From assembly GCA_963931865.1 (NCBI GenBank), contig OZ007509.1:8016027-8080026 (forward strand): a stretch of 64,000 nt of DNA, read 5' to 3'. Made by a program: the position numbers and the translations under genes. Below, in pieces: positions 33,628 through 44,809 of this stretch. The notes beneath the pieces were generated by a model. It saw only the letters and a list, made by a program, of their open reading frames with translations, searched no databases and was not told the DNA's origin. Numbering within the stretch: the stretch's first letter is position 1; every line of letters starts with the position of its first letter. The DNA is from Axinella damicornis. Its lineage: Eukaryota; Porifera; Demospongiae; Axinellida; Axinellidae.

Positions 33628-34926
33628 TCAACACAATCCCTCTTTATGCATCTTCCCTTTCCTGACGTGTGCAATGTATGCCTTCTCTGCTGGGACAACT
33701 CTAGTCACATAGCCCTTCATAAGTTTCCACGCATGATGGACTCCAGTGTCAACAATGGCTGACAGTTTGTGAAGTGACTTTCTGACTTTCTGCGTCGATT
33801 TCATAGAAGAACTTAGTGCATCTGTGACATTACCATTCACGTCGACTTTGTGCTTCAAGCCACAGTCTGGATAGTACTCTATCCATGGGAATTTACAAGA
33901 GCCACTGTGTTTACACCAATATTTCACATAGTAGTGCAAATCCTTTTGACCAGGAACCCTCGGTATAAAAAAGTCATCCGTGTCTACCATGAGTGCATAG
34001 TCGTATGTTCCACGAAATCGGTATACACAATCTTCATATGCTAATGTTTGTGAATGGTAGTATACCTCAGAGAGGTTTAGCCAATCTTCCCACACATCAA
34101 TGGAGACATAACCATTCTCAATTGCTTGCTTTAAATATACATTTTGAAATCCGCCAGCTCTATCAAATGACCTATCCGCAATGATGTGTACATGATCAAT
34201 GCCTATTGCCCTTTGGTACTGAAGCCACTCATTGAACCAAGGAGGGTGGTCAAATACATGCACACAGCTGATGATCGTGAATGGATAGGACTGCGTAGAA
34301 AGTTGAGGTAGTTCAGCAGGCATCATAATTTGGTGTTCAGAGTAAATTGCTGTTTCCGGAGAGGCGACATTTGGTTTGTAAACAATGAAGGCATCACTAC
34401 CATTATCTGCAGACAAATCAAAGCAATCAATCATCACTTCATAATGAGTCAAGTTCGGAAATTTTTCATTAATCCACTCATAAACTCCACACAGCCGCAC
34501 GTCCAATTGCTGTGTGACTTGCTCACCAGCACCACAGCCAACTATTAGCTTCTGGTCAACTATGCTCTCTTTCACTTCCAGCATAAAGACAGAGGAGTTG
34601 TCATGGTTGCTTCGGCGTCTGTCATCAAAGTAGACCGATCGAACAATTACATCTCTCACAGGAGGACTACCTTCGACCCTTGAATACATCCCCACTAGTG
34701 ATGCAGCAATATTGAATCTTGGAACTGACGTACTAAGCTCAGTTATTAACAAAGCAATTGTAGTTAGCAGAAATCCCATCAAGCAACCAAACACTGAACC
34801 AAATATTTTGATCATAGGCATCTTAGTACAGGCAGCACATGTGGAACCTGCCTTCAGACCATGCAGTAATGATAATAAGATGAGATGCACACTTAGAATT
34901 GGGCACTCGATGAGATGAACAGTCAA
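33628..34926 (-). CDS. Glycosyltransferase family 92 protein, copy a
   Basis: A predicted Golgi type II glycosyltransferase of family GT92 (DUF23). A characterised member, nematode GALT-1, adds beta-1,4-galactose to core fucose of N-glycans; the acceptor here is unknown. Of 432 residues, the signal anchor is FGSVFGCLMGFLLTTIALLI, so the biological start may be the ATG at 34821 (MPMIKIFG) rather than 34926. Catalytic features: ISCVHVF, FNEWLQYQRAIGIDHVHI, YYHSQTLAYEDCVYRFRGTY, the metal-binding VDTDDFFIP (DxD), and WIEYYPDCGLK. The C-terminal AYIAHVRKGK block is conserved with copies b and c. Single exon, no breaks. It is more diverged from b and c than those are from each other, so it is the older duplicate. 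Confidence 0.85.
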   Translation of the reverse strand: MTVHLIECPILSVHLILLSLLHGLKAGSTCAACTKMPMIKIFGSVFGCLMGFLLTTIALLITELSTSVPRFNIAASLVGMYSRVEGSPPVRDVIVRSVYFDDRRRSNHDNSSVFMLEVKESIVDQKLIVGCGAGEQVTQQLDVRLCGVYEWINEKFPNLTHYEVMIDCFDLSADNGSDAFIVYKPNVASPETAIYSEHQIMMPAELPQLSTQSYPFTIISCVHVFDHPPWFNEWLQYQRAIGIDHVHIIADRSFDRAGGFQNVYLKQAIENGYVSIDVWEDWLNLSEVYYHSQTLAYEDCVYRFRGTYDYALMVDTDDFFIPRVPGQKDLHYYVKYWCKHSGSCKFPWIEYYPDCGLKHKVDVNGNVTDALSSSMKSTQKVRKSLHKLSAIVDTGVHHAWKLMKGYVTRVVPAEKAYIAHVRKGKMHKEGLC

Positions 34927-34959
34927 GGACCTCCGCTTTCATCAGCTGAGAGATAGAAG

Positions 34960-36090
34960 TTTGCTATATACATCTGGCAGAAAGAAATACTATGATAGTG
35001 TTGCAATTGCTTGACAACTATACCAATCCATTGGAATTAGCTATGCAAAACATCCTTTGGAATCTAATTAGTAAGTGCATGGCGTCTCTTTGGTCCATTT
35101 CATTCCATTGCACTGTTGTTGTGCACTAGTATAGTACTGAATAGTGGATATGACATAATGTTAGGTCATCCCAGCACAAAATTAAAACCCACATTCAAAG
35201 TGTCTGCCTCTAAAAGCCATGCTGCATGCATATGCATATCTGACTTGAAAGTATATTATGACTTTCCACAGTATATTACAGTCTTTGACACATTCAGCAC
35301 ATTTATAAGTGTCCTTTTCCGGCAGGGTAACAGTTGTATACACAGCTCTCTTTCTTAACCCACCCATTTGCCCTGTCCCTCTCTCCCTCCTCCTCCTCCT
35401 CCTCCTCCCTTCCATCCTTGCATGCCCTCTCTCCTCTATCTCCCCACCGCTCCTCCTCCCCCCTCACATGCTTTCAAAAACTGATGTAATCCATATGTAT
35501 GACCGTCTCTTGTTTCTGTTAATGCTTACTTTATGTCAGTTGAATCTTGTTCTGAACATTATTGGTCATTGTGAAGATGCCATAATACCTGTCTTAGTGC
35601 TGTTGTGCATAATCATAATCATGCATGATTTGTAGCAACACAAGAAACTGCCAAACTAGAAGGGAAAGCACTAGGTGTGGTATCATTGCAGACATTGTGA
35701 CTACCTCTACAAGAAGGTCAGTGCTAATGAAGACAGTGGTTGTGCCAGTATATACTCCACACTGCTTGGTGATGCAAACAGTGACTACCTCTACAAGAAG
35801 GTCAGTGCTAATGAAGACAGTGGTTGTGCCAGTATACTCCACACTGCTTGGTGATGCAAACAGTTTGTGATACATTGATACCCGTCACTACCCAGGCATA
35901 CTGATCATAGCCATCATTCAAAGTACAGCTTGTCTCTTTGTCACTTGGAGCTCGCTATGAAATTTCTGGCCAGTTTTCTGTATGCAATTTTGCATGTCTT
36001 TTGCAATTATAAATTGTAGAAGAGTGTACGTTCCCATCAAACACTGCAGTAGCTAGCTGTTACAAATTCACTGAGTAGTTACAGCAACCA
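34960..36090. other. Spacer between GT92 copies a and b
   Basis: No gene seen. Contains a CTCCTCCTC-rich tract (35382-35465) similar to one downstream of GT92 copy c (42405-42470), and a two-unit tandem repeat at 35697-35868. Confidence 0.5.
35697..35868. repeat. Two-unit tandem repeat, ~86 bp
   Basis: GTGACTACCTCTACAAGAAG through TGGTGATGCAAACA occurs twice with minor changes. ORFs on both strands are repeat artefacts. Confidence 0.9.
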
Positions 36091-36093
36091 AGT

Positions 36094-37446
36094 TTATTCG
36101 CATCTTCCATTTGGTGGTTTTTTATTCTTTCTTATGTGTGCGACATATGCCTCGTCATCAGGAATCTTCACAATCCCGTGGTGATACTTAACATCGAATG
36201 ATCTAGCCTTCATGATGACCGACTCTGCTTGGTGTACTCCAGTGTCCATCACCACCGACAGTTTATGTAGAGATTTACCAACATCGCGATCTACATGTAC
36301 TGTTGAATTAAGCACTTTTGTCATGTTGCCATCACTGCCTGGTTCACCTTTCAGTCCACAGTCAGGATAGTACTCAATCCAACTAAAGGCACAAGATGCG
36401 CTGTCCTTACACCACTTGTTGACATAGTAGTGAAGTCTCTTCTGTCCAGGATTCATGGGAACGAAGAAGTCATCTGTGTCCAATATGAATGCATAATCAT
36501 ATGTTCCCCGATATCGGTAGATGCAATCTGCATATGCCAATGTTTGCGAGTGGTAATAGATTTCTGAATCGTTAAACCACTGCTGCCATTCATCAACTGT
36601 CACAAAACCTTCCCTCACGGCCTGCCTCAAATATGACCGTTCATGGCTCTTGAGGACTGAATCCTGAATAGTTATGTGAACGTGATCAACACCAATGGCC
36701 TTCTGATAGTGAAGCCACTCAACAAGCCAGTTTGGTGTTCCAAATATATTCACACAGGAAAGAATTTTGAAGTCATAGTCTTGTGAATGGCGAGGTTGTG
36801 GTGGGGCAGGAATAAGAAATGGAAGCTCAGAGTGAGCAATTCTTGCAGATGATGAGTTAATATCAGGCTTGTAGATAATAAAAGCAGTACTACCATTCTG
36901 TGCAGGTAGGTCAAAACAGTCCAACATTACTTCGTCGTGTGTGAGGTGAGGAAAATGTTTGTGGATCCAACTGTGTAATATAATACTTCCACAAGGACGT
37001 ATCTCGTAGTGACCAGGAGTAGCAACATGCTTGCCAACACCACATCCCAATAATAAACTTTTGTTCATTTTTCCCACAATATCCCTCCTTGCTTGTAACA
37101 TGAAAACAGTTATGTTAGTGTGTCCATTTCGGGGTCTGTCATCAAAGTATGCAGCTCGAACAATCATGTCCTTTGATTGGGTAAACGGAAACAAGGTATG
37201 TCCATCTTTTCTTGGAATGTGACGAAAAGGAACCTGTTGATGCGGTTCTGCTGCACCACAAATTGTTATGGAAGATACCCTGAGAAGGGAAATAAAGGTT
37301 CCAGCCAGGATACAAATAAGGAGCAGAAAAGGATAATTTCTTGGTCGCAGTGAATGTCTTATCCATATCCTCAATACTTTCTTTGTCTGCAGTACCCACA
37401 TGGCCAGCAGCTGACATAGGGCAATGTACGTTGACATAGAATTCAC
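36094..37446 (-). CDS. Glycosyltransferase family 92 protein, copy b
   Basis: 450 residues, single exon. The membrane anchor is YPFLLLICILAGTFISLLRV (about residues 39-58) after a basic cytosolic tail, so type II topology. The lumenal domain has ILSCVNIFG, WLVEWLHYQKAIGVDHVHI, YYHSQTLAYADCIYRYRGTY, the DxD motif ILDTDDFFVP, WIEYYPDCGLKGE and the C-terminal VKIPDDEAYVAHIRKNK. It is nearly the same as copy c (42638-43963) apart from N-terminal variation. Its upstream flank is also duplicated there, which shows a segmental duplication. Expected role: sugar transfer to secreted or membrane glycans in the Golgi; donor and acceptor not deducible. Confidence 0.88.
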   Translation of the reverse strand: MNSMSTYIALCQLLAMWVLQTKKVLRIWIRHSLRPRNYPFLLLICILAGTFISLLRVSSITICGAAEPHQQVPFRHIPRKDGHTLFPFTQSKDMIVRAAYFDDRPRNGHTNITVFMLQARRDIVGKMNKSLLLGCGVGKHVATPGHYEIRPCGSIILHSWIHKHFPHLTHDEVMLDCFDLPAQNGSTAFIIYKPDINSSSARIAHSELPFLIPAPPQPRHSQDYDFKILSCVNIFGTPNWLVEWLHYQKAIGVDHVHITIQDSVLKSHERSYLRQAVREGFVTVDEWQQWFNDSEIYYHSQTLAYADCIYRYRGTYDYAFILDTDDFFVPMNPGQKRLHYYVNKWCKDSASCAFSWIEYYPDCGLKGEPGSDGNMTKVLNSTVHVDRDVGKSLHKLSVVMDTGVHQAESVIMKARSFDVKYHHGIVKIPDDEAYVAHIRKNKKPPNGRCE

Positions 37447-37559
37447 CTGTACATAGTGAAAGTAATAGTTAATTGTTCACACATTGCAATGTAGCTATAG
37501 AGCAGAACAGTTTCTCATCCCCACTGGCTATGTAATATATACTGAGCAATGGAGCTTAT

Positions 37560-38500
37560 GAACAGGTTGCTAGTGGAGCTTATAAATAAGTTGCTAGCTA
37601 CTCCATATCATAGTATCTTACCATTGACTATGCTTTCTTGACAGTCACTGCGCATGCGGCTACACTTCACAGTAACTTTACATCAACTACTTGAATAGTA
37701 AAATATGGAGCCCTGATAAGTGCAGGAAACGATAAAGATTGAGTGCCTGGTACCGCTAACCTTTCCTGCAGGACGTTTACCCTATGAAGCAATAGCACAT
37801 GCCTTTGTTGGTTACCACACAAACTTTGAAACATTCCATCTAGCTAGTTACAATGCTCCCAGCCATTTTTTGATAACAAAAGGGGAAACATCTCAGGATC
37901 TTTGTAAGGGGTTAACATTTTTAAACTTGAGCCAGACATGCTGTAATACAAGCATGAGCTCTCAAATAACAAATTAGCTCTTAACTCCAAAGTTTGTGGA
38001 AATGCTGACCCTAAACGTATAGCTAGGCCCTTCCAGAACTATTCTAATAGCTCTGCTCTCTCAGCACAATGACTCCGAGAGGTGCTTAGAACCTGCTGAA
38101 CCTGGGTCAATATACTTGTATCAAGTTTGAGATCTCAGGTTTAGAGAAATGGCAACCCTAAAGTATTTTACGTATATGTGATGCCATAGCTTGGGATTTT
38201 TTTTTGTGATTGGTCACACAAAGGCTATGGTGCATTTCTATCAACTTATTTTGATCATAGATAATGCCAGTTTGAAGTTATACACAAGTTTGTCACAGAA
38301 ACTAAAATGTACTCTCTCTACTGGGAGCACTGTACACTGAAAATGAAAATCTGAAATCCCACTAGCTATATCAGATTACAGCATACACTTGGAGTGTTAC
38401 GAGTAACCTTTCTAGAATGTGAAGCACATTAATTGGCAGATGACAAAATCATAATACAGAATCCCAACACACAGTAATATACTTAGTTACATGGCATTCA
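37560..38500. other. Spacer between GT92 copy b and sulfotransferase
   Basis: No coding support. The part next to copy b (about 37450-37740), with CTTGACAGTCACTG and GGAGCCCTGATAA, is repeated upstream of copy c (about 43970-44240). Confidence 0.5.
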
Positions 38501-38578
38501 AAAGGGACAGATATAATCTTGAAAGTGCTAGCATGCTGATGATAATACAGAAACATGCAAAATATAAAAGGGTGTAAC

Positions 38579-39745
38579 CTATATCCAATCAATGTTCCAG
38601 TTGAGCAGATTCAACAATGCCTTGTTGAACGGTTTAAATACTTCATTCAACTTTTGTCGGTCGTCCTTTGAAAGCTGCTGGTGCCGTGGAATGTGTTCAT
38701 AGCTCCCTTGGTTGTATGCTACTCCAACAATTCTCTTTAGCTCCTCTTGTTCTAGGGGATGCAGTCCTAGGAACTGGAATACCTGGTTAAGTATGATACT
38801 TGTATTGTGGTAAAACTCCTCACTGTTGATTATCATGATGTTTTCTGCCGGGAAGTTGCACATCCAATTCAGCAGGTGTACATAATACATGCCCTCAAAG
38901 ATCATACTTTCTGTTGGACGAAATTTGCACAGAATATTTTTCCAACCTTGCTGAACATTAGGGAAACTAACATTGGACATCTTACTGCGAAATGATGTCA
39001 ATTCATCTTCCATTACTGACCGGATGGGAGTCATCTCGGTAATTGTGTTCCCATAATCACTCACTCTTACCCGCATCAAGAAGTTTGAAATAAATCTGTC
39101 GACCGGATTGCGTAAAAGCATCACAATTTTGGCCTGCTTACCACAGGAGCTGAAAACTCTCTGTGGAACTTGACAGTGAACAAGGTAAGTAACGCTGGAT
39201 TCACCACTCATGGTATCAGGTGGAAAGTTAGATTGGTACCAATTCCACTGATTCTGATTTGGCTTATAGAATTTATTGCTGAAGAAGAATAGCTCTCCTA
39301 CTTTTGGTGTGTTTAATCCAGCAGCCTTGAAGCCTTCATGCTTTGAGACATACTGTATCATTGATGTTGAGCCACCTTTTCTAGCACCCACTACAAATAG
39401 TGTTGGACAGTCGTCGAATTGGGGAGGACTATTCTGAATCTTTACATTAGTCATTCTAGAACCTGGAGGACAAACGTGCAAGTCGATGCCCAGATCACTT
39501 GCAAGTCGTGTGAGTGTTTCTGTCTTGTAGCTGGGATCTAGCAGTGGTCCACGCTTCACTGATCGTACTTCTCTGCTGCTAAGTGGACTTCTTTGAGTAC
39601 AGTCACTGTTGCTGCCATCTCTTCTCTCCTCGAGAGCAATTACATTGGGAGATTTGTTCAGTAGATTTATCTTCAGCAGGATGATGGAGATGATACCAAG
39701 TGAAACAACTATCTTGAGAAGCACACTCAAACTAGGCCTGGCCAT
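38579..39745 (-). CDS. Type II membrane sulfotransferase (CHST15 / heparan-sulfate-type fold)
   Basis: A predicted Golgi PAPS-dependent sulfotransferase of the Sulfotransfer_1 family, 388 residues in one exon. A short tail MARPSL is followed by the anchor LKIVVSLGIISIILLKINLL. The 5'-phosphosulfate loop is LFVVGARKGGSTSM (about residue 116). The 3'-phosphate motif is IVMLLRNPVDRFISNFLM. SGESSVTYLVHCQVP resembles the SGExSxxY segment of CHST15 and heparan sulfate sulfotransferases. The C-terminal LNEVFKPFNKALLNLLNW is typical of the family end. It lies between two near-identical GT92 genes on the same strand, suggesting shared glycan modification. A decayed copy of its 3' end follows GT92 copy c. 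Acceptor not deducible. Confidence 0.85.
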   Translation of the reverse strand: MARPSLSVLLKIVVSLGIISIILLKINLLNKSPNVIALEERRDGSNSDCTQRSPLSSREVRSVKRGPLLDPSYKTETLTRLASDLGIDLHVCPPGSRMTNVKIQNSPPQFDDCPTLFVVGARKGGSTSMIQYVSKHEGFKAAGLNTPKVGELFFFSNKFYKPNQNQWNWYQSNFPPDTMSGESSVTYLVHCQVPQRVFSSCGKQAKIVMLLRNPVDRFISNFLMRVRVSDYGNTITEMTPIRSVMEDELTSFRSKMSNVSFPNVQQGWKNILCKFRPTESMIFEGMYYVHLLNWMCNFPAENIMIINSEEFYHNTSIILNQVFQFLGLHPLEQEELKRIVGVAYNQGSYEHIPRHQQLSKDDRQKLNEVFKPFNKALLNLLNWNIDWI

Positions 39746-39779
39746 TCTTGTTCAACTGTAGCTATCTGCAAGTATCTGG

Positions 39780-42600
39780 CTCTCACTTTATAGCTATCAG
39801 GATGTAGAGGGTATGGATTCCTTTGCTTGCATTCCAAATGCAAAAGGTGGTATCTGTGTATAGTGACCGTGGTTACAAATGCATCTGAAGCATGTTGTCA
39901 TCTTGTTACCACGTTTGATGCATGTGTAATGGAGAGAGTGCTCAGGTCAGTTAAAGTAAGTGGACTTATATCAGTCTCATCCCCAGATCCTCCTGTCGGA
40001 AAAATCGGAAAGGAGACTTGGCGGCATTTGATATAGCATGTTTGGCAGTGGTTGCAGGTGAATATCTGAAAGAATATGCCTATATAGCTACTCATTTCTA
40101 AGGGCAGAGCTGAATAGACTCCTAGCTATAGGAGAGAATGAAATCTCCTATGGCATGCATGGTGGAATTTGAACCAGCAACCTTGCAATTAGCAGTCGAT
40201 TGCTATAACCACCTTTTGTAGTGAGAGCTCAATGTAACTACCATAATCACTCCGTACGCAGAGCTAAGTATTTTTATGCAGTGTAGCTACATACAGACCT
40301 GGGAAAAGCAACTCGGGTTGCTGTGAGCTTAGCTATATTGTTCATGTGGCTCCTGAACTCGGTTCCACATGTGAACCAATTAGTCTACTACTGAAGCCAG
40401 CTTGAACAATAGCTGTAACTAATGGCATGTACACTGCATACAACCTCAAAACAATGAAGCACTTTAAAACATAAACAAACTATTAGCACACTACCGAAAA
40501 CATAGAAGGGAGATATATATTAGTTCCTCATGAAGCCTAATAATAGATTACATTCTGGGTATACTTCAGCTAAGCGCTTGTATCCAATGTACACAATCAT
40601 AGATTTCATGTAAGCAGGAAATAAATCAGCTGGGAGTAGCTAATCTTGTGGCAGATAACATTGCTTTCTTTTTCATCCAGGTCTGATATGTGCATGACAT
40701 CCATTACAGTACTAGCGTTATATGCGCATAGCTACTCTGGTACAGCTGTAGTGTATTCAGATATCAATTTCATCAACAGTCATCTGATATCCACACACGG
40801 AACAATGCCTATAGCTTCAGTGATTGAGAGTGCTCTCCGTGTTACAGTTGCAGACATTCCAAGTTTAAATGAGGGTGACGAACACAGTCATACATGTCAT
40901 AGTAAATAATTGATGAGATTATTTTCCTTGTATACATTCAAGAGCGCGCGTGATGACAGTCATTGTTGATGATGTCATCATGTGCTCTTGGTGCACTCTA
41001 TAGTCTCGGTTGGACACATTTTATGAAGAAGGCCTATCACTGCATATTTGACCCAAAACATGATAGTGTAAATGCTCATATTGATGAATTAGTGATAGAG
41101 GGTGATAACTAGCTAGGAGGGTGAGAGGGTGACAACTGCAAAATGAGGGTGTCACTCATAATGAGGGTGACACCCTCATTATGATTGCTACATGTAGCTG
41201 CAAGCATTTTGTGCCCACTACTGAGTGAGACAGCAGAATATCTGCAATTGAGGACCACACCTCCATATAAGGTCTATTTGGTACTCCACCCTCTCCCTGC
41301 AAGAAGCTAGCTGCTTTCAACACAGTATTTGTATATGATCAGCAGCTGAGTGGAAGAGGCAGTGGTAAGGTCTGCTATATATACTCGCAACTGTGGCAAG
41401 CACATTAACTTTTGGGGCCATGATGGTGCATTACAGGCATTATGCATGTAACAACGCCACTTGAGCATAAGCAGTGTATTGCTTTGATGTTTACAGGAGG
41501 TTAAAATCCAATAATGAAATCCAGTCTAATCCACTTAAAACCCTCGGTTTCCAGATGTTAATAGCATTCCAGAATAATGGTATTGTGTCACTTCCTGCAT
41601 GCTAATTGATTGACGTACTGGTAATTGGATTGGAGGTATATGTACTCAGCGGATATCTCTGCATTAGCTTGTTGTGATCCAGAGTAACAGTCATACCAGT
41701 GAAGTTTGTCCATTTCCCATAGAAACTGTATTGAGGGGAGCAACTTTCATTTTGTCCCCCTAATACAGAAAATTACAAATTTCACTGGCTCATAACTCCT
41801 GTACGCAACAAACTAATGCACCAAAGCTTGTGCTATCATCTTAGTACTTGATGAAAATCCAACAATGTTGATTAATTAGTACACAGGAAGTGACATGAGC
41901 GGAAAATGGTCCACTGTGATCGGCCTGCTGAATAACCATACACTTATTGCAAGCCAGTGAATGTGCGTGTTGTTGCTGGTACGTACTGTAAACAAGTTTG
42001 TAGTTCATCATCCTTCTTGACCCTCAACAACTGTACTAGTATGTCCCACATATATTCCTTTTGTCCAGTAGCTACATGTAACTCTTGGTATGAAAAGGTT
42101 TTTTGTGTATTAAAATCAGTGGACACAATCTTCGTTATAATTAATGGCTATTATAAATCAGAGGGATTAAGTCACATCTTTATTTTAACAAAGCCTTTTC
42201 ATTTCTGAATGTTGCCTGCAAGTCATGCTGTATGGCATAGTATGTTCACTCTACTTAAGTCCTTACTGTCTTTCTCCTCAGCATAAAAAATATAATGTTA
42301 AGCACATCTATAGCATGCAACCTATTCTACCAGGGTCCATCTATAGCATGCAACCTATTCTACCAGGGTCAGACACAGTTCTCCCCCATCACCCCCATGC
42401 CCCAGTCCCCCTCTCCCACTTCCTCCTCCTGCCTCCCTCCAGCCCTCTTCCCCCACTCACCCTCCTTCACAGACTGATTCAAGGAGTATTTCTATGCCGA
42501 AATTAACCAATTAGGTCTACGGGTTATTTGGATTTTCCATATCTTTTGTTGTTGTGCAATTGTATTTGCAGAAGTGTTCTTATCAAAATTAATACTGCAA
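39780..42600. other. Stretch with no recognised gene
   Basis: Only short ORFs. It includes a tRNA-like fragment (40161-40214), a palindrome built on GAGGGTGACACCCTC (about 41100-41180), and a 2 x 31-bp tandem repeat, TAGCATGCAACCTATTCTAC (42310-42369). Confidence 0.5.
40161..40214 (-). ncRNA. tRNA-like or tRNA-derived SINE fragment
   Basis: The minus strand shows an A-box-like GGTGGTTATAGCA, an anticodon-loop-like CTGCTAA, and a B-box GGTTCAAATTCC, bounded by GGTGG/CCACC. Stems are imperfect, so this is more likely a pseudo-tRNA or SINE head than a functional tRNA. Confidence 0.3.
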
Positions 42601-42637
42601 CTGCAAAGTTACTCAACTGTTACAGCAACCAAGTTTA

Positions 42638-43963
42638 TTAGCATCTTCCATTTGGTGGTAGTCTATCTTTTCTTATGTGTGCGACATACGCCTCATCATC
42701 AGGAATCTTCACAATCCCGTGGTGATACTTAACACGGAACGATCTAGCCTTCATAATGACTGACTCTGCTTGGTGTGGTCCAATGTCCATTACCACAGAC
42801 AGTCTATGTAGAGATTTACCACCTTTACGATTTACATGTACTGTTGAATTAAGCACTTTTGTCATGTTGCCATCACTGCCTGGTTCACCTTTTAGTCCAC
42901 AGTCAGGATAGTACTCAGTCCAACTAAAGGCACAAGATGCGCTGTCTTTACACCACTTGTTGACATAGTAATGAAATCTCTTCTGTTCGGGATTCATGGG
43001 AACGAAGAAGTCATCTGTGTCCAACATAAATGCGTAATCGTATGTTCCACGATGCCGGTAGATGCAGTCGGCATATGCCAATGTTTGCGAGTGGTAATAG
43101 ATTTGGGAATCGTTAAACCACTGCTGCCATTCATCAACTGTCACAAAACCTTCCCTCACAGCCTGCCTCAAATATGACTGTTCATGGCTCTTGAGGACTG
43201 AATCCTGAATAGTTATGTGAACATGATCAACACCAATGGCCTTCTGATAGTGAAGCCACTCAACAAGCCAGTTTGGTTCTCCAAATATATTCACACAGGA
43301 AAGAATTTTGAATTCATAGTCTTGTGAACGGCGAGGTTGTGGTGGGGCAGGAATAAGAAATGGATGATCCGAGTGAACAATTCGAGCATATGGTGAATGA
43401 ATATCAGGCTTGTAAATAACAAAAGCCGTACTACCATTCTGTGCAGGTAGGTCAAAACAATCTAACATTACTTCATCGTGTGTGAGGTGAGGAAACATTT
43501 CATGGATCCAACTGTTTAGTACAATGCCTCCACATGCACGTATTTTGTAGTGACCAGCAGTAGCAAAATGCTCACCAACACCACATCCCAATATTAAACT
43601 TTGGTTGTTTAATCCCACAATATCCCTCCTTGCTTGTAACATGAAAACAGTTGAGTTTGTGTGGCCACTTTGGGGTCTGTCATCAAAGTATGTAGCTCGA
43701 ACAATCATGTCCTTTGATCGGGTAATCGGAAACGAGGTATTTTCATCACTGTTCAGAATGTGACGATGAGAAGGAATGTGATGATAAGGTTCCTGTGCAA
43801 CACAAATTGTTACGGAAGATTCCCTGATAAGGGAAATAAAAGTTCCAGCAAGGGCACAACTTAGAAGCAGAATACCATAATATTTTAATTGCAGTGACTG
43901 TCTCTGTGCCTGTGATACTCGCATGTCCAGCAGCTGACAATGGCAAATGTAGACAGATGACAT
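42638..43963 (-). CDS. Glycosyltransferase family 92 protein, copy c
   Basis: 441 residues, single exon, nearly identical to copy b through the lumenal domain: ILSCVNIFG, WLHYQKAIGVDHVHI, the DxD motif MLDTDDFFVP, WTEYYPDCGLKGE and VKIPDDEAYVAHIRK. The anchor is YYGILLLSCALAGTFISLI. Differences cluster in the cytosolic tail and stem (residues about 1-90). The duplicated unit also includes upstream flank and the 3' piece of a sulfotransferase (44480-44800), so the gene arose by segmental duplication of the b-plus-sulfotransferase unit. The open frame and conserved DxD indicate it is still functional. Confidence 0.88.
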   Translation of the reverse strand: MSSVYICHCQLLDMRVSQAQRQSLQLKYYGILLLSCALAGTFISLIRESSVTICVAQEPYHHIPSHRHILNSDENTSFPITRSKDMIVRATYFDDRPQSGHTNSTVFMLQARRDIVGLNNQSLILGCGVGEHFATAGHYKIRACGGIVLNSWIHEMFPHLTHDEVMLDCFDLPAQNGSTAFVIYKPDIHSPYARIVHSDHPFLIPAPPQPRRSQDYEFKILSCVNIFGEPNWLVEWLHYQKAIGVDHVHITIQDSVLKSHEQSYLRQAVREGFVTVDEWQQWFNDSQIYYHSQTLAYADCIYRHRGTYDYAFMLDTDDFFVPMNPEQKRFHYYVNKWCKDSASCAFSWTEYYPDCGLKGEPGSDGNMTKVLNSTVHVNRKGGKSLHRLSVVMDIGPHQAESVIMKARSFRVKYHHGIVKIPDDEAYVAHIRKDRLPPNGRC

Positions 43964-44479
43964 GAGTAAATTCTAAAGTGGAATTCACTTGCCAACAATT
44001 AGTGTACAAATTCTAATGTAGCTAGTGCACCCAATCCTCATCCCCACTGCAGCTGGCTATGTAATACTGAGCAGTGGAGCTAAGGAACACGTTGCTAGAA
44101 ATAAGTTGGTATAATATTATATTCAGGTGCCTTACCTTACCATTGACTATGCTTTCCTGACAGTCACTGTGCATGCAGCTATACTTGACAGCAATTTTTG
44201 TGTCAACTACCAGAATTTGGAGCCCTGATAAATGCAGGAATGATCAATTTTGTACTACTTATGTTGTCTAAAGATAGTTATGAACAATATGAAGCAAAGC
44301 ATGCCGCGGTTACCAAACATAAATTTTCCAGGAATTGTATACAGGTCCACGAAATCGGATTCCAGCAAATTGTATTAGAAGTTCAGTGCTAGATCAGACG
44401 ATTGCGAACACATTGATTGCCAGATGCTATATGGCTGCTAATGTCAATCGTCTATCTAGTAGGTAGCTAGCCTATGTCC

Positions 44480-44800
44480 AGTTATGCAGTATTCCAGTTG
44501 AGCAGATTCAACAAATCCCCGTTGCATGGTCTAGCTCATTCAACCTTTGTCAATCTCCTTTTGAAAGCTTCTGGTACCGTGAAATGTGTCCCTTGAACTG
44601 CATGTTACTCCATGCAGGATCTCTTGTTCTATAAGGAATATGCAATCCATGGAATTGCATGGCTGAGACTGTTCTACTAAGGCTGCACGTGGTCACCTTG
44701 GTTACATCTGAGTGCCTTCTGTATGTCCATGGTAAGTGAAGATAATGTGCATACAAGTGCAGTCTACTTTGATCATAGATTTCTGAAAGGAAAGCCCATT
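44480..44800 (-). pseudogene. Decayed duplicate of the 38579-39745 sulfotransferase (3' end only)
   Basis: The minus strand retains LYAHYLHLPW, FHGLHIPYRTRDPAW, HISRYQKLSKGD and a diverged match to the last ~60 residues of the intact gene, with stops and indels. The sulfate-binding motifs are gone. It sits at the place expected from duplication of the GT92 copy b unit. Confidence 0.75.
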
Positions 44801-44809
44801 AGCCTATTA

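Noticed and set aside
40161..40214. Functional tRNA-Ser(GCT)
   Set aside because: The T-stem and variable arm do not pair well and the acceptor stem is short, so it is listed only as tRNA-like.
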